Shown here piece after piece: positions 1-6,059 of a DNA stretch of 11,286 nt. This DNA comes from Nitrospirota bacterium (GTDB taxonomy: Bacteria > Nitrospinota > Nitrospinia > Nitrospinales > Nitrospinaceae): contig JAUVMD010000010.1 of the NCBI GenBank assembly GCA_030600405.1, positions 1 to 11,286 of the forward strand, in the 5' to 3' direction. The notes beneath the pieces were generated by a model. The model searched no databases and was not told the origin of the DNA. It saw nothing but the letters and a program-made list of their open reading frames with translations. Every line of letters starts with the position of its first letter. Position 1 is the first letter of the stretch. The position numbers were made by a program, and so were the translations under genes.

Positions 1-60
1 CATAAATTGGACCACCGCATGAAACCGCTCGTTGGTATCAGGATGATTCAACCCGACCGG
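1..60 (-). pseudogene. trmFO: trmFO continuation beyond the in-frame TAA, running off the left edge
   Basis: In the same frame as the trmFO ORF, the 20 codons after the TAA translate as PVGLNHPDTNERFHAVVQFM. TrmFO proteins typically continue FGPM-K-PVGL-x-(D/H)P-x-T, then a few residues, then AVVQ, so this is the expected next segment, with the stop sitting where a lysine normally lies. AAA to TAA is a single-base change. The rest of the gene lies outside the window, so I cannot tell whether further lesions follow. Confidence 0.75.
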
Positions 61-798
61 TTACATCGGTCCGAATGCCAACGTCTGAGGCCCTCTGTCC
101 GCCAGCACTTCAATCGGCATGCACCCTTCAAAATAGATGGGCTTTTCAAATTCCTTGAGGGATACTTTCTCAGCCTTCAACAACTCATCGATAAATTTCT
201 CATACTGATCCCGGCTCATGCCACAGTTCAAGTAATCCGCATCGCCTTTACCGTAACGGGACGCGAAAAATGTTTTGTCCGTATCGATCGATTGAGCATC
301 GATGATAGGTGACAATGCGTCGTAAAAATACAAATAATCCTGCCCCAGCAATTGCGATAATTTTTCAGAGAAAACTGGTGACGTTAACGGGCCGGTAGCA
401 ATAATCACCGGTCCCTCCATGGGAATCTCCGTCACTTCTTCATGTTTCAAAGTGATGTTGGGATGCTGTTCCAGTGTCCGGGTGATCTCTTCCGAGAACA
501 GGTCACGGTCCACTGCCAGAGCTTTGCCGGCAGGCACGCTGTTTTTATCCCCTGAGCGGATCACCAGCGAGTCCAAATTTCTCAATTCCTGCTTCAATAA
601 AAAGGGGGCGGAGGAATCCTGATTGGAACCCATGGAATTACTGCACACCAATTCGGCACAATTTCCGGTTTTATGAACAGGGGTCGGACGCTGCGGTCGC
701 ATTTCGTATAGAACCACGGACACGCCCGCTTCTGCGGCTTGCCAGGCGGCTTCCGAACCCGCCAGGCCTGCACCGATAATGGTCAGGGATGAGCTCAT
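61..798 (-). CDS. trmFO: TrmFO, folate/FAD-dependent tRNA m5U54 methyltransferase, N-terminal part, cut by an in-frame stop
   Basis: TrmFO is the flavoprotein that methylates U54 in the T-loop of tRNA, using methylene-tetrahydrofolate as carbon donor. The ORF opens with the dinucleotide-binding motif GAGLAGSEAAW (about residues 9-19 from ATG 798), then YEMRP at 31-35 and the family signature CAELVCSNS at 47-55. Cys52 and Cys226 (in FEGCMPIE) correspond to the conserved functional cysteines of the family. I chose ATG 798 over the TTG at 804 because it gives the usual short N-terminus; neither has a good Shine-Dalgarno. The gene follows topA after 21 nt. Translation stops at TAA (61-63) after 245 residues, whereas family members have about 435-450. 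The codons beyond the stop still read as TrmFO, so this is a nonsense-interrupted gene or a sequencing error. The family identity is certain; whether the product works is not. Confidence 0.9.
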   Translation of the reverse strand: MSSSLTIIGAGLAGSEAAWQAAEAGVSVVLYEMRPQRPTPVHKTGNCAELVCSNSMGSNQDSSAPFLLKQELRNLDSLVIRSGDKNSVPAGKALAVDRDLFSEEITRTLEQHPNITLKHEEVTEIPMEGPVIIATGPLTSPVFSEKLSQLLGQDYLYFYDALSPIIDAQSIDTDKTFFASRYGKGDADYLNCGMSRDQYEKFIDELLKAEKVSLKEFEKPIYFEGCMPIEVLADRGPQTLAFGPM

Positions 799-819
799 CT
801 TCAAGTAAGAGTGTTGGAG

Positions 820-3063
820 TTAGGCGGCTTCAATGGATTTTTTGAAATTGCACTTGGGACAAAGGAGACTTTCCCCTTCGTTCTTTTTCCACTTTTGAAC
901 CATGTAGGGATTGTTGCATTCCGGGCAGGATTCTGCAACTGGTTTGTCCCAGGAAGTGAAGGTGCAGTTGGGATATTCGCTGCACCCGTAAAAAGTGCGT
1001 CCTTTTTTAGAACGCCGTGCGGAAACGTATCCTTTTTCGCAGTCCGGTTCCGGGCAGGAAACACCGAGACTGATGGGTTTGGTGAATTTGCAGTCCGGGT
1101 AAGCAGAACAGGCCATGAACTTGCCGAAACGCCCGACTTTGATGACCAAAGGGGAGTCGCATTTATCACAATTACCCTCCGCTTTCACCGCATCGGGGCC
1201 TTCGTCTTTACCACCCACTTCCTTGGTATTTTTGCATTCCGGGTAGTTGGAACAGGCCATGAACTTACCGAAGCGGCCCCACTTGATGATCATAGGCTGG
1301 TTGCACTTCTCGCACACTTCGTCGGTTTCTTCCACTTGGCTCTTGATATCCCTCATTTTTTTCTCGGCCTCCACCAGGTCTTTCTCGAATGGTTTGTAGA
1401 AAGCTTTGAGGGTGTCCACCCATTCTATTTTGCCATCTTCAATCTGGTCGAGCTGGTCTTCCATATGCGCGGTAAATTCTTCCGTCATGATATCCGGAAA
1501 GTTTTCTATCAGAAGATCGAATACCAAGCTCCCCAATTCCGTGGGAGCCAGCCGTTTTTCTTCGGAACGGACGTAATCCCGGTCCTTGATCACACTGATG
1601 ATGGATGCATAGGTACTGGGACGCCCCACCCCTTTTTCCTCCAGCGCCTTAACCAGAAGTGCCTCGGTATATCTTGGGGGCGGTTGGGTAAAATGTTGTT
1701 CGGGGAGAATCTTCAACAACTTCAGTTTTTCCCCCTTGGCTAAGTCAGGAAGGATTTTATCGGTCCGGGAGCTGGCCCCGCTGTCATCATCCGTAGCTTC
1801 GACATACACTTTCAAACAACCCATAAATTTGATCACCGAACCGTTGGCGCGGAAGGTGTATTTTCCGGAACGAATATCAAACTGCGTCGTATCGAGAATC
1901 GCCGGAACCATCTGGGAAGATACCGCCCGCAACCAGATCAGCTCATAAAGCCGGTACAAATCTTTTTCTATGAGGTCCTTGAGGGGTTTCGGCTCGATCA
2001 GGAAATCGGTCGGACGGATCGCTTCGTGGGCTTCCTGAGCGGATTTCTTAACTTTGTAGGTATTGGGTTTGGCGGGAACGTATTCCTTGCCGAATTTATC
2101 CTGAATGAACTGCCGGAGATTGCCGATCGCCTCATCCGCCATACGGGTGGAATCGGTACGCATATAGGTGATCAAGCCCACCGTCCCCTTGCCTTTCAGG
2201 GCAATCCCTTCATACAAACGCTGGGCCAGCATCATGGTTTTCTTTGGAGAAAAATTGAGTTTGCGGGAGGCCTCCTGTTGCAGGGTGCTGGTGATGAACG
2301 GGGCCACGGGGTTACGCTTGCGCTCCTTTTTGGTCACCCCATCCAGAACCCATTCGCCCTTCTCAGCCGCTTTGACGATTTCCTGGGCCTGATCCTCCTT
2401 GCCCACTTCCGCCTTATCCTTATCAATCTTGAACAACTTGGCCTGAAATTCCGGATCCTTGCTTCCTTTCAAATCGGCGGTGATGGTCCAGTATTCTTCT
2501 TGTTTGAAATCCTTGATTTCTTTTTCGCGGTCGCAAACCATTTTCAACGCGACCGATTGCACCCGTCCGGCGCTGAGTCCGCGATGCACCTTTTTCCACA
2601 AGAGGGGGCTGATTTTATAACCCACCAACCGGTCGAGGATACGGCGGGCCTGCTGGGCATTGACTTTGTTGGTATTCAATTCGGTGGGATTGTTGATAGC
2701 CTCGGTCACCGCTTTTTTGGTCAGCTCGTTGAACATCACACGGTAGACCTTGCCTTTGGTCAATTTGGTCACTTCGTTGGCAATATGATACGCGATGGCT
2801 TCTCCTTCCCGGTCAGGATCAGGCGCCAGATAAATATCGTCGGCTTTTTTCGCGGCGGCTTTGAGAGCCGCCAGAATCTTGCCCTTGCCTCGGATGGTGA
2901 TATAATCCGGTTTGAAATCATTTTCGATATCCACCCCCAGTTTCTTCTTGGGCAGGTCCTTGAGATGACCCACGGAGGCCTTGATCGTAAACCCCTTGCC
3001 AATGATTTTCTTCAGCGTATCAATTTTTGTGGGAGACTCCACAATCAACAGTGACTTACCCAT
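820..3063 (-). CDS. topA: DNA topoisomerase I (type IA)
   Basis: The product relaxes negative supercoils by cutting and passing one DNA strand, and is essential for chromosome topology in most bacteria. The 747-aa protein has the full type IA layout. The TOPRIM domain starts at VESPTK (Glu9) and has the acidic triad in DPDREGE (Asp82, Asp84, Glu86). SAGRVQSVAL lies at about 164-173. The catalytic tyrosine is Tyr300 in ITYMRTDSTR. The motif GVGRPSTYASII lies at about 478-489. The C-terminal tail carries four zinc-ribbon modules, at about 584-610, 632-658, 670-700 and 713-738; the first two share GRFGKFMACS and the last is CPEC...CPKC. Length and order are normal and there is no frame damage. 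ATG 3063 is preceded by GAGGAG at very short spacing, and the gene starts only 6 nt after the dprA stop, so coupling is likely. Confidence 0.98.
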   Translation of the reverse strand: MGKSLLIVESPTKIDTLKKIIGKGFTIKASVGHLKDLPKKKLGVDIENDFKPDYITIRGKGKILAALKAAAKKADDIYLAPDPDREGEAIAYHIANEVTKLTKGKVYRVMFNELTKKAVTEAINNPTELNTNKVNAQQARRILDRLVGYKISPLLWKKVHRGLSAGRVQSVALKMVCDREKEIKDFKQEEYWTITADLKGSKDPEFQAKLFKIDKDKAEVGKEDQAQEIVKAAEKGEWVLDGVTKKERKRNPVAPFITSTLQQEASRKLNFSPKKTMMLAQRLYEGIALKGKGTVGLITYMRTDSTRMADEAIGNLRQFIQDKFGKEYVPAKPNTYKVKKSAQEAHEAIRPTDFLIEPKPLKDLIEKDLYRLYELIWLRAVSSQMVPAILDTTQFDIRSGKYTFRANGSVIKFMGCLKVYVEATDDDSGASSRTDKILPDLAKGEKLKLLKILPEQHFTQPPPRYTEALLVKALEEKGVGRPSTYASIISVIKDRDYVRSEEKRLAPTELGSLVFDLLIENFPDIMTEEFTAHMEDQLDQIEDGKIEWVDTLKAFYKPFEKDLVEAEKKMRDIKSQVEETDEVCEKCNQPMIIKWGRFGKFMACSNYPECKNTKEVGGKDEGPDAVKAEGNCDKCDSPLVIKVGRFGKFMACSAYPDCKFTKPISLGVSCPEPDCEKGYVSARRSKKGRTFYGCSEYPNCTFTSWDKPVAESCPECNNPYMVQKWKKNEGESLLCPKCNFKKSIEAA

Positions 3064-3069
3064 AGCTCC

Positions 3070-4134
3070 TCAATAAACATCGGACGGGTTCATGGTAAAC
3101 ATTTTCCCATCGGTTTGACGAATCACACCCTTGAGTTCCAGCGTGACTAGTGTAGCTGAAACCTCGGCGGGTGACAAATAACTGTTTTCAATGACCCTGT
3201 CGATATGCTGTTCCTGGACCGACATCAAGGACATCAAATGTTCCTCCTTCGGGTTGAGCTCAATCGACTCAAGCACCCTGTTTTTCCGTTCTTTAAGCAA
3301 TTCTAAAACCGAGTCGGAAAGTTCCTCCACCATCGCTTCGGGACTGTCCGTCAATTTCGCTCCCATTTGGATCAGGGCGTGGGTTCCCCGGCTTTCGGAG
3401 GAATAGATATTTCCCGGCACGGCAAACACCTCCCGACCCTGCTCGAGGGCAAACTGAGCGGTGATCAGTGCACCGCTTTTCTCTCCCGCCTCCACCACCA
3501 GGGTTCCGTGGGACAGTCCACTGATCACCCGGTTGCGCGCCGGAAAATTATTTCGATCCGGTTTGGTCGACATGGGAAACTCAGAAATAACAGCACCCTG
3601 CTCCTCGATTTGCCGCCGCAGGGAGCCGCTTTCCGGAGGATAGGTATAATCCAATCCGCACCCGAATACCGCCACGGTAGGATTTCCCAGTTTCAGGGCC
3701 GACTTGTGGGCGATGGTATCGATTCCCCGCGCCATGCCGCTGATAATACAAACTCCCATCTCGGAAAGTGCGGCACAGAGTTTCTCAGCCACCATCCTGC
3801 CATAGCTGGAAGCTTTACGGGTGCCTACCACTGCCAGCGGTACGGACCGCTCATCCAAAAAAGTTCCTTTATAGTAAATCACCGGTGGCGGATCGTAAAT
3901 CGATTTCAACAGAAATGGATATTGCGGATCCTCAATCGTCAGAATCCGGACATTGCGCCGGTGGGTCAATTGATATTCCCGCTCGACACTTCTTTCCAGA
4001 TCAAAATCCAGAATCTGCCGGGCGACTTTATCTCCGACCCGTTCAACCTCCATCAATTCTTTGCGCGAGGCATGAAACACATTTTTGGGAGAGCCCATGG
4101 CCTTGACCAGGCGGTGACTCAGGGTCTTGCACAC
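3070..4134 (-). CDS. dprA: DprA/Smf DNA-processing protein, main ORF lacking its original first 20 codons
   Basis: DprA binds incoming single-stranded DNA during natural transformation and loads RecA on it; it is also widespread in bacteria not known to be competent. The ORF has an N-terminal helical region (about 1-60), the Rossmann-like DprA core (about 75-290) and a winged-helix-like C-terminal domain (about 300-350). Core signatures are VVGTRKAS (102-109), SGMARGID (132-139), FPARNRVISGLS (197-208), VVEAGEKSGALITA (213-226) and VFAVPG (236-241). The open frame begins at a GTG (4134), but this is one codon past an in-frame TAG at 4138-4140, and typical DprA sequence lies upstream of that stop. 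The 354-aa reading is therefore probably a truncated remnant, or a product re-initiated at GTG; the undamaged form would be about 374 residues. It is followed by topA after 6 nt. Confidence 0.93.
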   Translation of the reverse strand: MCKTLSHRLVKAMGSPKNVFHASRKELMEVERVGDKVARQILDFDLERSVEREYQLTHRRNVRILTIEDPQYPFLLKSIYDPPPVIYYKGTFLDERSVPLAVVGTRKASSYGRMVAEKLCAALSEMGVCIISGMARGIDTIAHKSALKLGNPTVAVFGCGLDYTYPPESGSLRRQIEEQGAVISEFPMSTKPDRNNFPARNRVISGLSHGTLVVEAGEKSGALITAQFALEQGREVFAVPGNIYSSESRGTHALIQMGAKLTDSPEAMVEELSDSVLELLKERKNRVLESIELNPKEEHLMSLMSVQEQHIDRVIENSYLSPAEVSATLVTLELKGVIRQTDGKMFTMNPSDVY

Positions 4135-4194
4135 TCCCTAAACCATATTGAGACCGACCCAGTGTTTTTTAGACTCCCAGTCGTCGCGATCCAT
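4135..4194 (-). pseudogene. dprA: Detached N-terminal 18 codons of dprA, ending in TAG
   Basis: In frame with dprA, an ATG at 4194 opens 18 codons (MDRDDWESKKHWVGLNMV) that end in TAG (4138-4140), then continue directly as Gly-Val-Cys-Lys-Thr-Leu into the annotated ORF. DprA proteins commonly begin with a W-x-x-L-x-x-(V/I)-x-G-V-G segment followed by a helix such as the one seen here, so the two pieces form one normal N-terminus. The next upstream in-frame stop is TGA at 4204-4206, so ATG 4194 is the only ATG available. The SRPBCC gene ends 38 nt upstream. Shine-Dalgarno support is weak. Confidence 0.7.
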
Positions 4195-4232
4195 CCCAAA
4201 ATTTCATTGAAGCAGGGAAGCCATCGTTTCCC

Positions 4233-4696
4233 CTAAGAAACCGCCGCTCGGCTTTCCACCTGATCCTTCAGAAACCGGTTACGGCTTTTTAACAACCGCG
4301 TCATGTATGGTTTCAGTATCCACTGATCTACCCACCGGCCGATCGGCTTAAACGGCGATTCAAATAGAAAAAGATCCCTCATGTGAGTTATCCCTTCCGT
4401 TTCGACAAAATGATGCTCGTGGTGCATGCTTTCAAACGGACCTTTTACCATTTCATCACAAAAGTAAACCGGAAATTCAAATTCGGTTATCCGCGAGGTC
4501 AAATTCCACCAAAGTCCCCAATGCCAGGCTCGCCAAGTGACTTCATCACCGAGTTCAAGCAAGCCCTCCGTTTTTCCTGCTATCGCCCGCTCGCGGGTGT
4601 GTCCCATGGAAACCTGATGCAATCGGACATCCCGCGACCCATCAAAACAGGCTTCCGCCCGCGCATAATGATTGTGGTCAATTCAATGCGTATCAT
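4233..4696 (-). CDS. SRPBCC (START/Bet v1-like fold) family protein, probably frameshifted near its N-terminus
   Basis: The product resembles the short stand-alone SRPBCC or 'polyketide cyclase/dehydrase-like' proteins of about 150-160 residues, whose fold makes a hydrophobic ligand-binding cavity; the ligand is unknown. Typical features are an LHQVSMGHTRERAI segment, a GLLELGDEVTW turn, a Trp-rich strand (WHWGLWWNLTSRI), a PFESMHHEHHF strand and a C-terminal helix with PIGRWVDQWIL and YMTRLLKSRN. The open frame of 129 codons starts only at a TTG (4622) inside the domain. The missing N-terminus is present: ATG 4696 opens MIRIELTTII, and codons from 4664 onward in the main frame give ARAEACFDGSRDVR. 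Adding one base near 4665-4667 joins them into a normal protein of about 154 aa. The gene lies 35 nt after the TolC-like gene and 38 nt before dprA. The family call is fairly sure; the function is unknown. Confidence 0.75.
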
Positions 4697-4731
4697 CGAT
4701 GCTTAGAACCTTTGCGGATGCTGATTCTATC

Positions 4732-5574
4732 TTATTTAGCATGATACAGACTGTGAAAGCGACCTACCGCAACGTTAAATGTGTGAATTGCTTCATAATA
4801 ACCCACCAGAACACGAGTATAAATGATCAACGCTTCAAACAGATCGGCTTCGTCCCCGATCCCAAAATCATAATTTGCGGCTTCGGTTACCAGCAAAGCA
4901 CGAGTCATTTTCCGGTTCTTGCCCGCCAGCGTGAGTTGTTCCCGGGCCTTGTTGACCGCAATGATGGCTTCCCTCAAATTAAATAAACTGGACTCTTTGT
5001 GGGTTTTAGAACCCGATGAATTGCTTGTCAGGAACTCATCGACTGTTTTATGAGGGAAGTTCGCAGGTTGAAATTTGGGGCCGGAAATATCCACTCCTTG
5101 GGCCCATCGTACTCCCAGGTATTTCTCCAGGTGGAGTTGGGCCAGCGCGATATCACTGTTGAACTGAGAAATATCGTTTAAGGTGCCGGCCAGGCCCAGT
5201 TTGAGCTTGGTGATCGCAGACTGAGAGATATTCTCCTCTCCCTCTGCGAATTTTTTTTCCGCCTGGGTTACGGCCTTTTCAAAATGCCCTTTGACCTCTT
5301 TCGATATCTCAAGTTGCTCCCTCCGAGCCAAAATAAGATCATAGTTTCGCTTTACCTCAAGCGCAACATCGGATTGGGAGGTCACCGTAGAAGGATTATC
5401 GCTGGAATATCGGGTTACCGACATCTCCAGGGCCTGGTCCAGGGAGGGAAGCTTATTAAGGGTTTGCCTGGCCTCAACTCGGGCTCCCTGACAACCACAC
5501 AAAAAGATCACTAAAAATATATACAAAGGAAGAAATCGTGCTGATCGATGAGGGGAGCGATGGGTGAAAATCAT
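4732..5574 (-). CDS. Small TolC-like (outer membrane efflux family) lipoprotein
   Basis: This 280-aa protein begins with a basic stretch and a hydrophobic segment (about 14-26) ending in a lipobox-like LCGC, so Cys28 is the likely lipidation site and the protein should be anchored in the outer membrane or periplasm. The body is mostly long alpha-helix. The region around 70-155 (KRNYDLILARREQLEISKE onward, then QLHLEKYLGV) and the C-terminal region around 225-276 (DFGIGDEADLFEALIIYTR, then YYEAIHTFNVAVGR) resemble the coiled-coil helices of TolC/OEP proteins. It is shorter than a full TolC (usually more than 400 aa) and seems to carry one set of the helical repeat. No RND or ABC pump genes are adjacent. 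ATG 5574 has an excellent AAAGGAG 9 nt upstream. It heads the left cluster. Membership of the TolC superfamily is inferred from pattern; a generic coiled-coil lipoprotein is the alternative. Confidence 0.7.
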   Translation of the reverse strand: MIFTHRSPHRSARFLPLYIFLVIFLCGCQGARVEARQTLNKLPSLDQALEMSVTRYSSDNPSTVTSQSDVALEVKRNYDLILARREQLEISKEVKGHFEKAVTQAEKKFAEGEENISQSAITKLKLGLAGTLNDISQFNSDIALAQLHLEKYLGVRWAQGVDISGPKFQPANFPHKTVDEFLTSNSSGSKTHKESSLFNLREAIIAVNKAREQLTLAGKNRKMTRALLVTEAANYDFGIGDEADLFEALIIYTRVLVGYYEAIHTFNVAVGRFHSLYHAK

Positions 5575-5583
5575 GGGTTCAGG

Positions 5584-5590
5584 CTCCTTT
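5584..5590 (-). promoter_or_regulatory. Strong Shine-Dalgarno for the TolC-like lipoprotein gene
   Basis: AAAGGAG on the minus strand lies 9 nt before ATG 5574. It is the best ribosome-binding site in the left cluster and fixes this start codon. Confidence 0.75.
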
Positions 5591-5697
5591 TAAACCCCGC
5601 GGAAGGCTCAACAGTGGCTTGCAATATGTTTCTTTGGGTGGGGCCCAAAAAAAGAGGGATACTGAACAACCGAAAAGAGATCTTGATGGCAACCAAG

Positions 5698-5717
5698 AAG
5701 ATAATCGAAATTATCTT
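5698..5717 (-). promoter_or_regulatory. Leader hairpin with a UUCG loop
   Basis: On the minus strand, the transcript sense for the TolC-like gene, AAGATAAT-TTCG-ATTATCTT forms a perfect 8-bp stem closed by a UUCG tetraloop, about 124 nt before the start codon. No U-run follows, so it is not a standard terminator. It could stabilise or pause the leader RNA. The stem is AU-rich apart from the loop, so it is only moderately stable. Confidence 0.35.
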
Positions 5718-5739
5718 GTATAACTCCTTAAGGCTTTTT

Positions 5740-5756
5740 TGCCTAAAGTTTAGGCA
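5740..5756. promoter_or_regulatory. 17-bp perfect palindrome, candidate operator
   Basis: TGCCTAAA-G-TTTAGGCA is an inverted repeat of two perfect 8-bp arms around a single central base, located 166-182 nt upstream of the TolC-like start codon. A second palindrome, CCTTAAGG, lies 6 nt to its left. The half-site (TTTAGGCA/TGCCTAAA) resembles the style of sites bound by dimeric DtxR/MntR-family metalloregulators, but I cannot assign a regulator and none is encoded in the window. Confidence 0.4.
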
Positions 5757-5789
5757 TATTGTCCAGTATCCCGAATCTTTATAAGAGAA

Positions 5790-5818
5790 AGTTATCATAG
5801 AGACCGGCTTGATGTCAA
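5790..5818 (-). promoter_or_regulatory. Candidate sigma70 promoter for the TolC-like/dprA/topA/trmFO cluster
   Basis: On the minus strand, a perfect -35 hexamer TTGACA (5818-5813) is followed after 17 nt by ATAACT (5795-5790), a poor -10. If used, transcription would start near 5783 and give a leader of about 210 nt containing the palindrome and the UUCG hairpin. The poor -10 keeps confidence low. Confidence 0.25.
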
Positions 5819-5992
5819 TACAATTTTGAATCCAGGATCATCCTGAAATCATAAGTAGAAATTAGTTTAAATCAATGAATTCAATTAGTTATTGAAATAA
5901 CACTGAGACTGCGCTTACCCTGTACCCAAGAGAGGTGATTTATAACCATTTGATTTTAAAAGGGTTACAAAATTGACTTTTTTGAGGAAATG

Positions 5993-6011
5993 AGCCTTTC
6001 CCCTGAAGGCT
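5993..6011 (-). other. Short hairpin downstream of the M50 protease gene
   Basis: AGCCTT and AAGGCT form a 6-bp stem around a 7-nt loop, 49 nt past the M50 stop codon. On the minus strand a T-rich tract (TTATTTTATTTT) comes just before the stem rather than after it, so this is not a canonical intrinsic terminator. It may still mark the 3' end of the right-hand transcript. Confidence 0.25.
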
Positions 6012-6059
6012 AAAATAAAATAACTCACAATTTTACAAATAGTTATAAGGTTTCGTCGA

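Larger units (their letters stand above)
5575..6059. other. AT-rich intergenic region between the two clusters
   Basis: This 485-nt stretch has no convincing gene. Its left part (5575-5820) is the leader and promoter region of the TolC-like cluster. It holds the palindrome at 5740-5756, the perfect 8-bp CCTTAAGG at 5726-5733, a hairpin with TTCG loop at 5698-5717, and a G/C-rich hairpin TTTGGG-TGGGG-CCCAAA at 5633-5649. Further right there is a 6-bp inverted repeat, CAGGAT-C-ATCCTG, at 5833-5845. The part next to the M50 gene holds a 6-bp hairpin at 5993-6011. No tRNA or known riboswitch was recognised. Confidence 0.6.

Noticed and set aside
2026..3054. Long plus-strand ORF of 342 codons opposite topA, and similar ones at 811-1743, 3367-4236 and 9877-10731
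   Set aside because: These lie antisense to well-conserved genes, have no recognisable domain, and in the NHL region mirror the repeats. They are by-products of codon bias on the minus strand.
1..4194. Stop-codon reassignment or programmed readthrough as the explanation of the TAA in trmFO and TAG in dprA
   Set aside because: TAA ends topA, the LRR gene and the M50 gene; TAG ends the SRPBCC gene; TGA ends dprA, proA and the NHL gene. All three stops act normally nearby, two different stops are involved, and no recoding structure is evident.
5633..5649. G/C-rich hairpin TTTGGG-TGGGG-CCCAAA as a terminator
   Set aside because: On the minus strand the T-run precedes the stem and A-rich sequence follows; on the plus strand A's follow and no plus-strand gene lies upstream.
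5571..5798. Minus-strand ORF of 75 codons whose stop overlaps the ATG of the TolC-like gene and which has a hydrophobic stretch
   Set aside because: It has no Shine-Dalgarno and no recognisable family. It contains the palindrome, the TTCG hairpin and the ribosome-binding site of the next gene, which fit a non-coding leader better.
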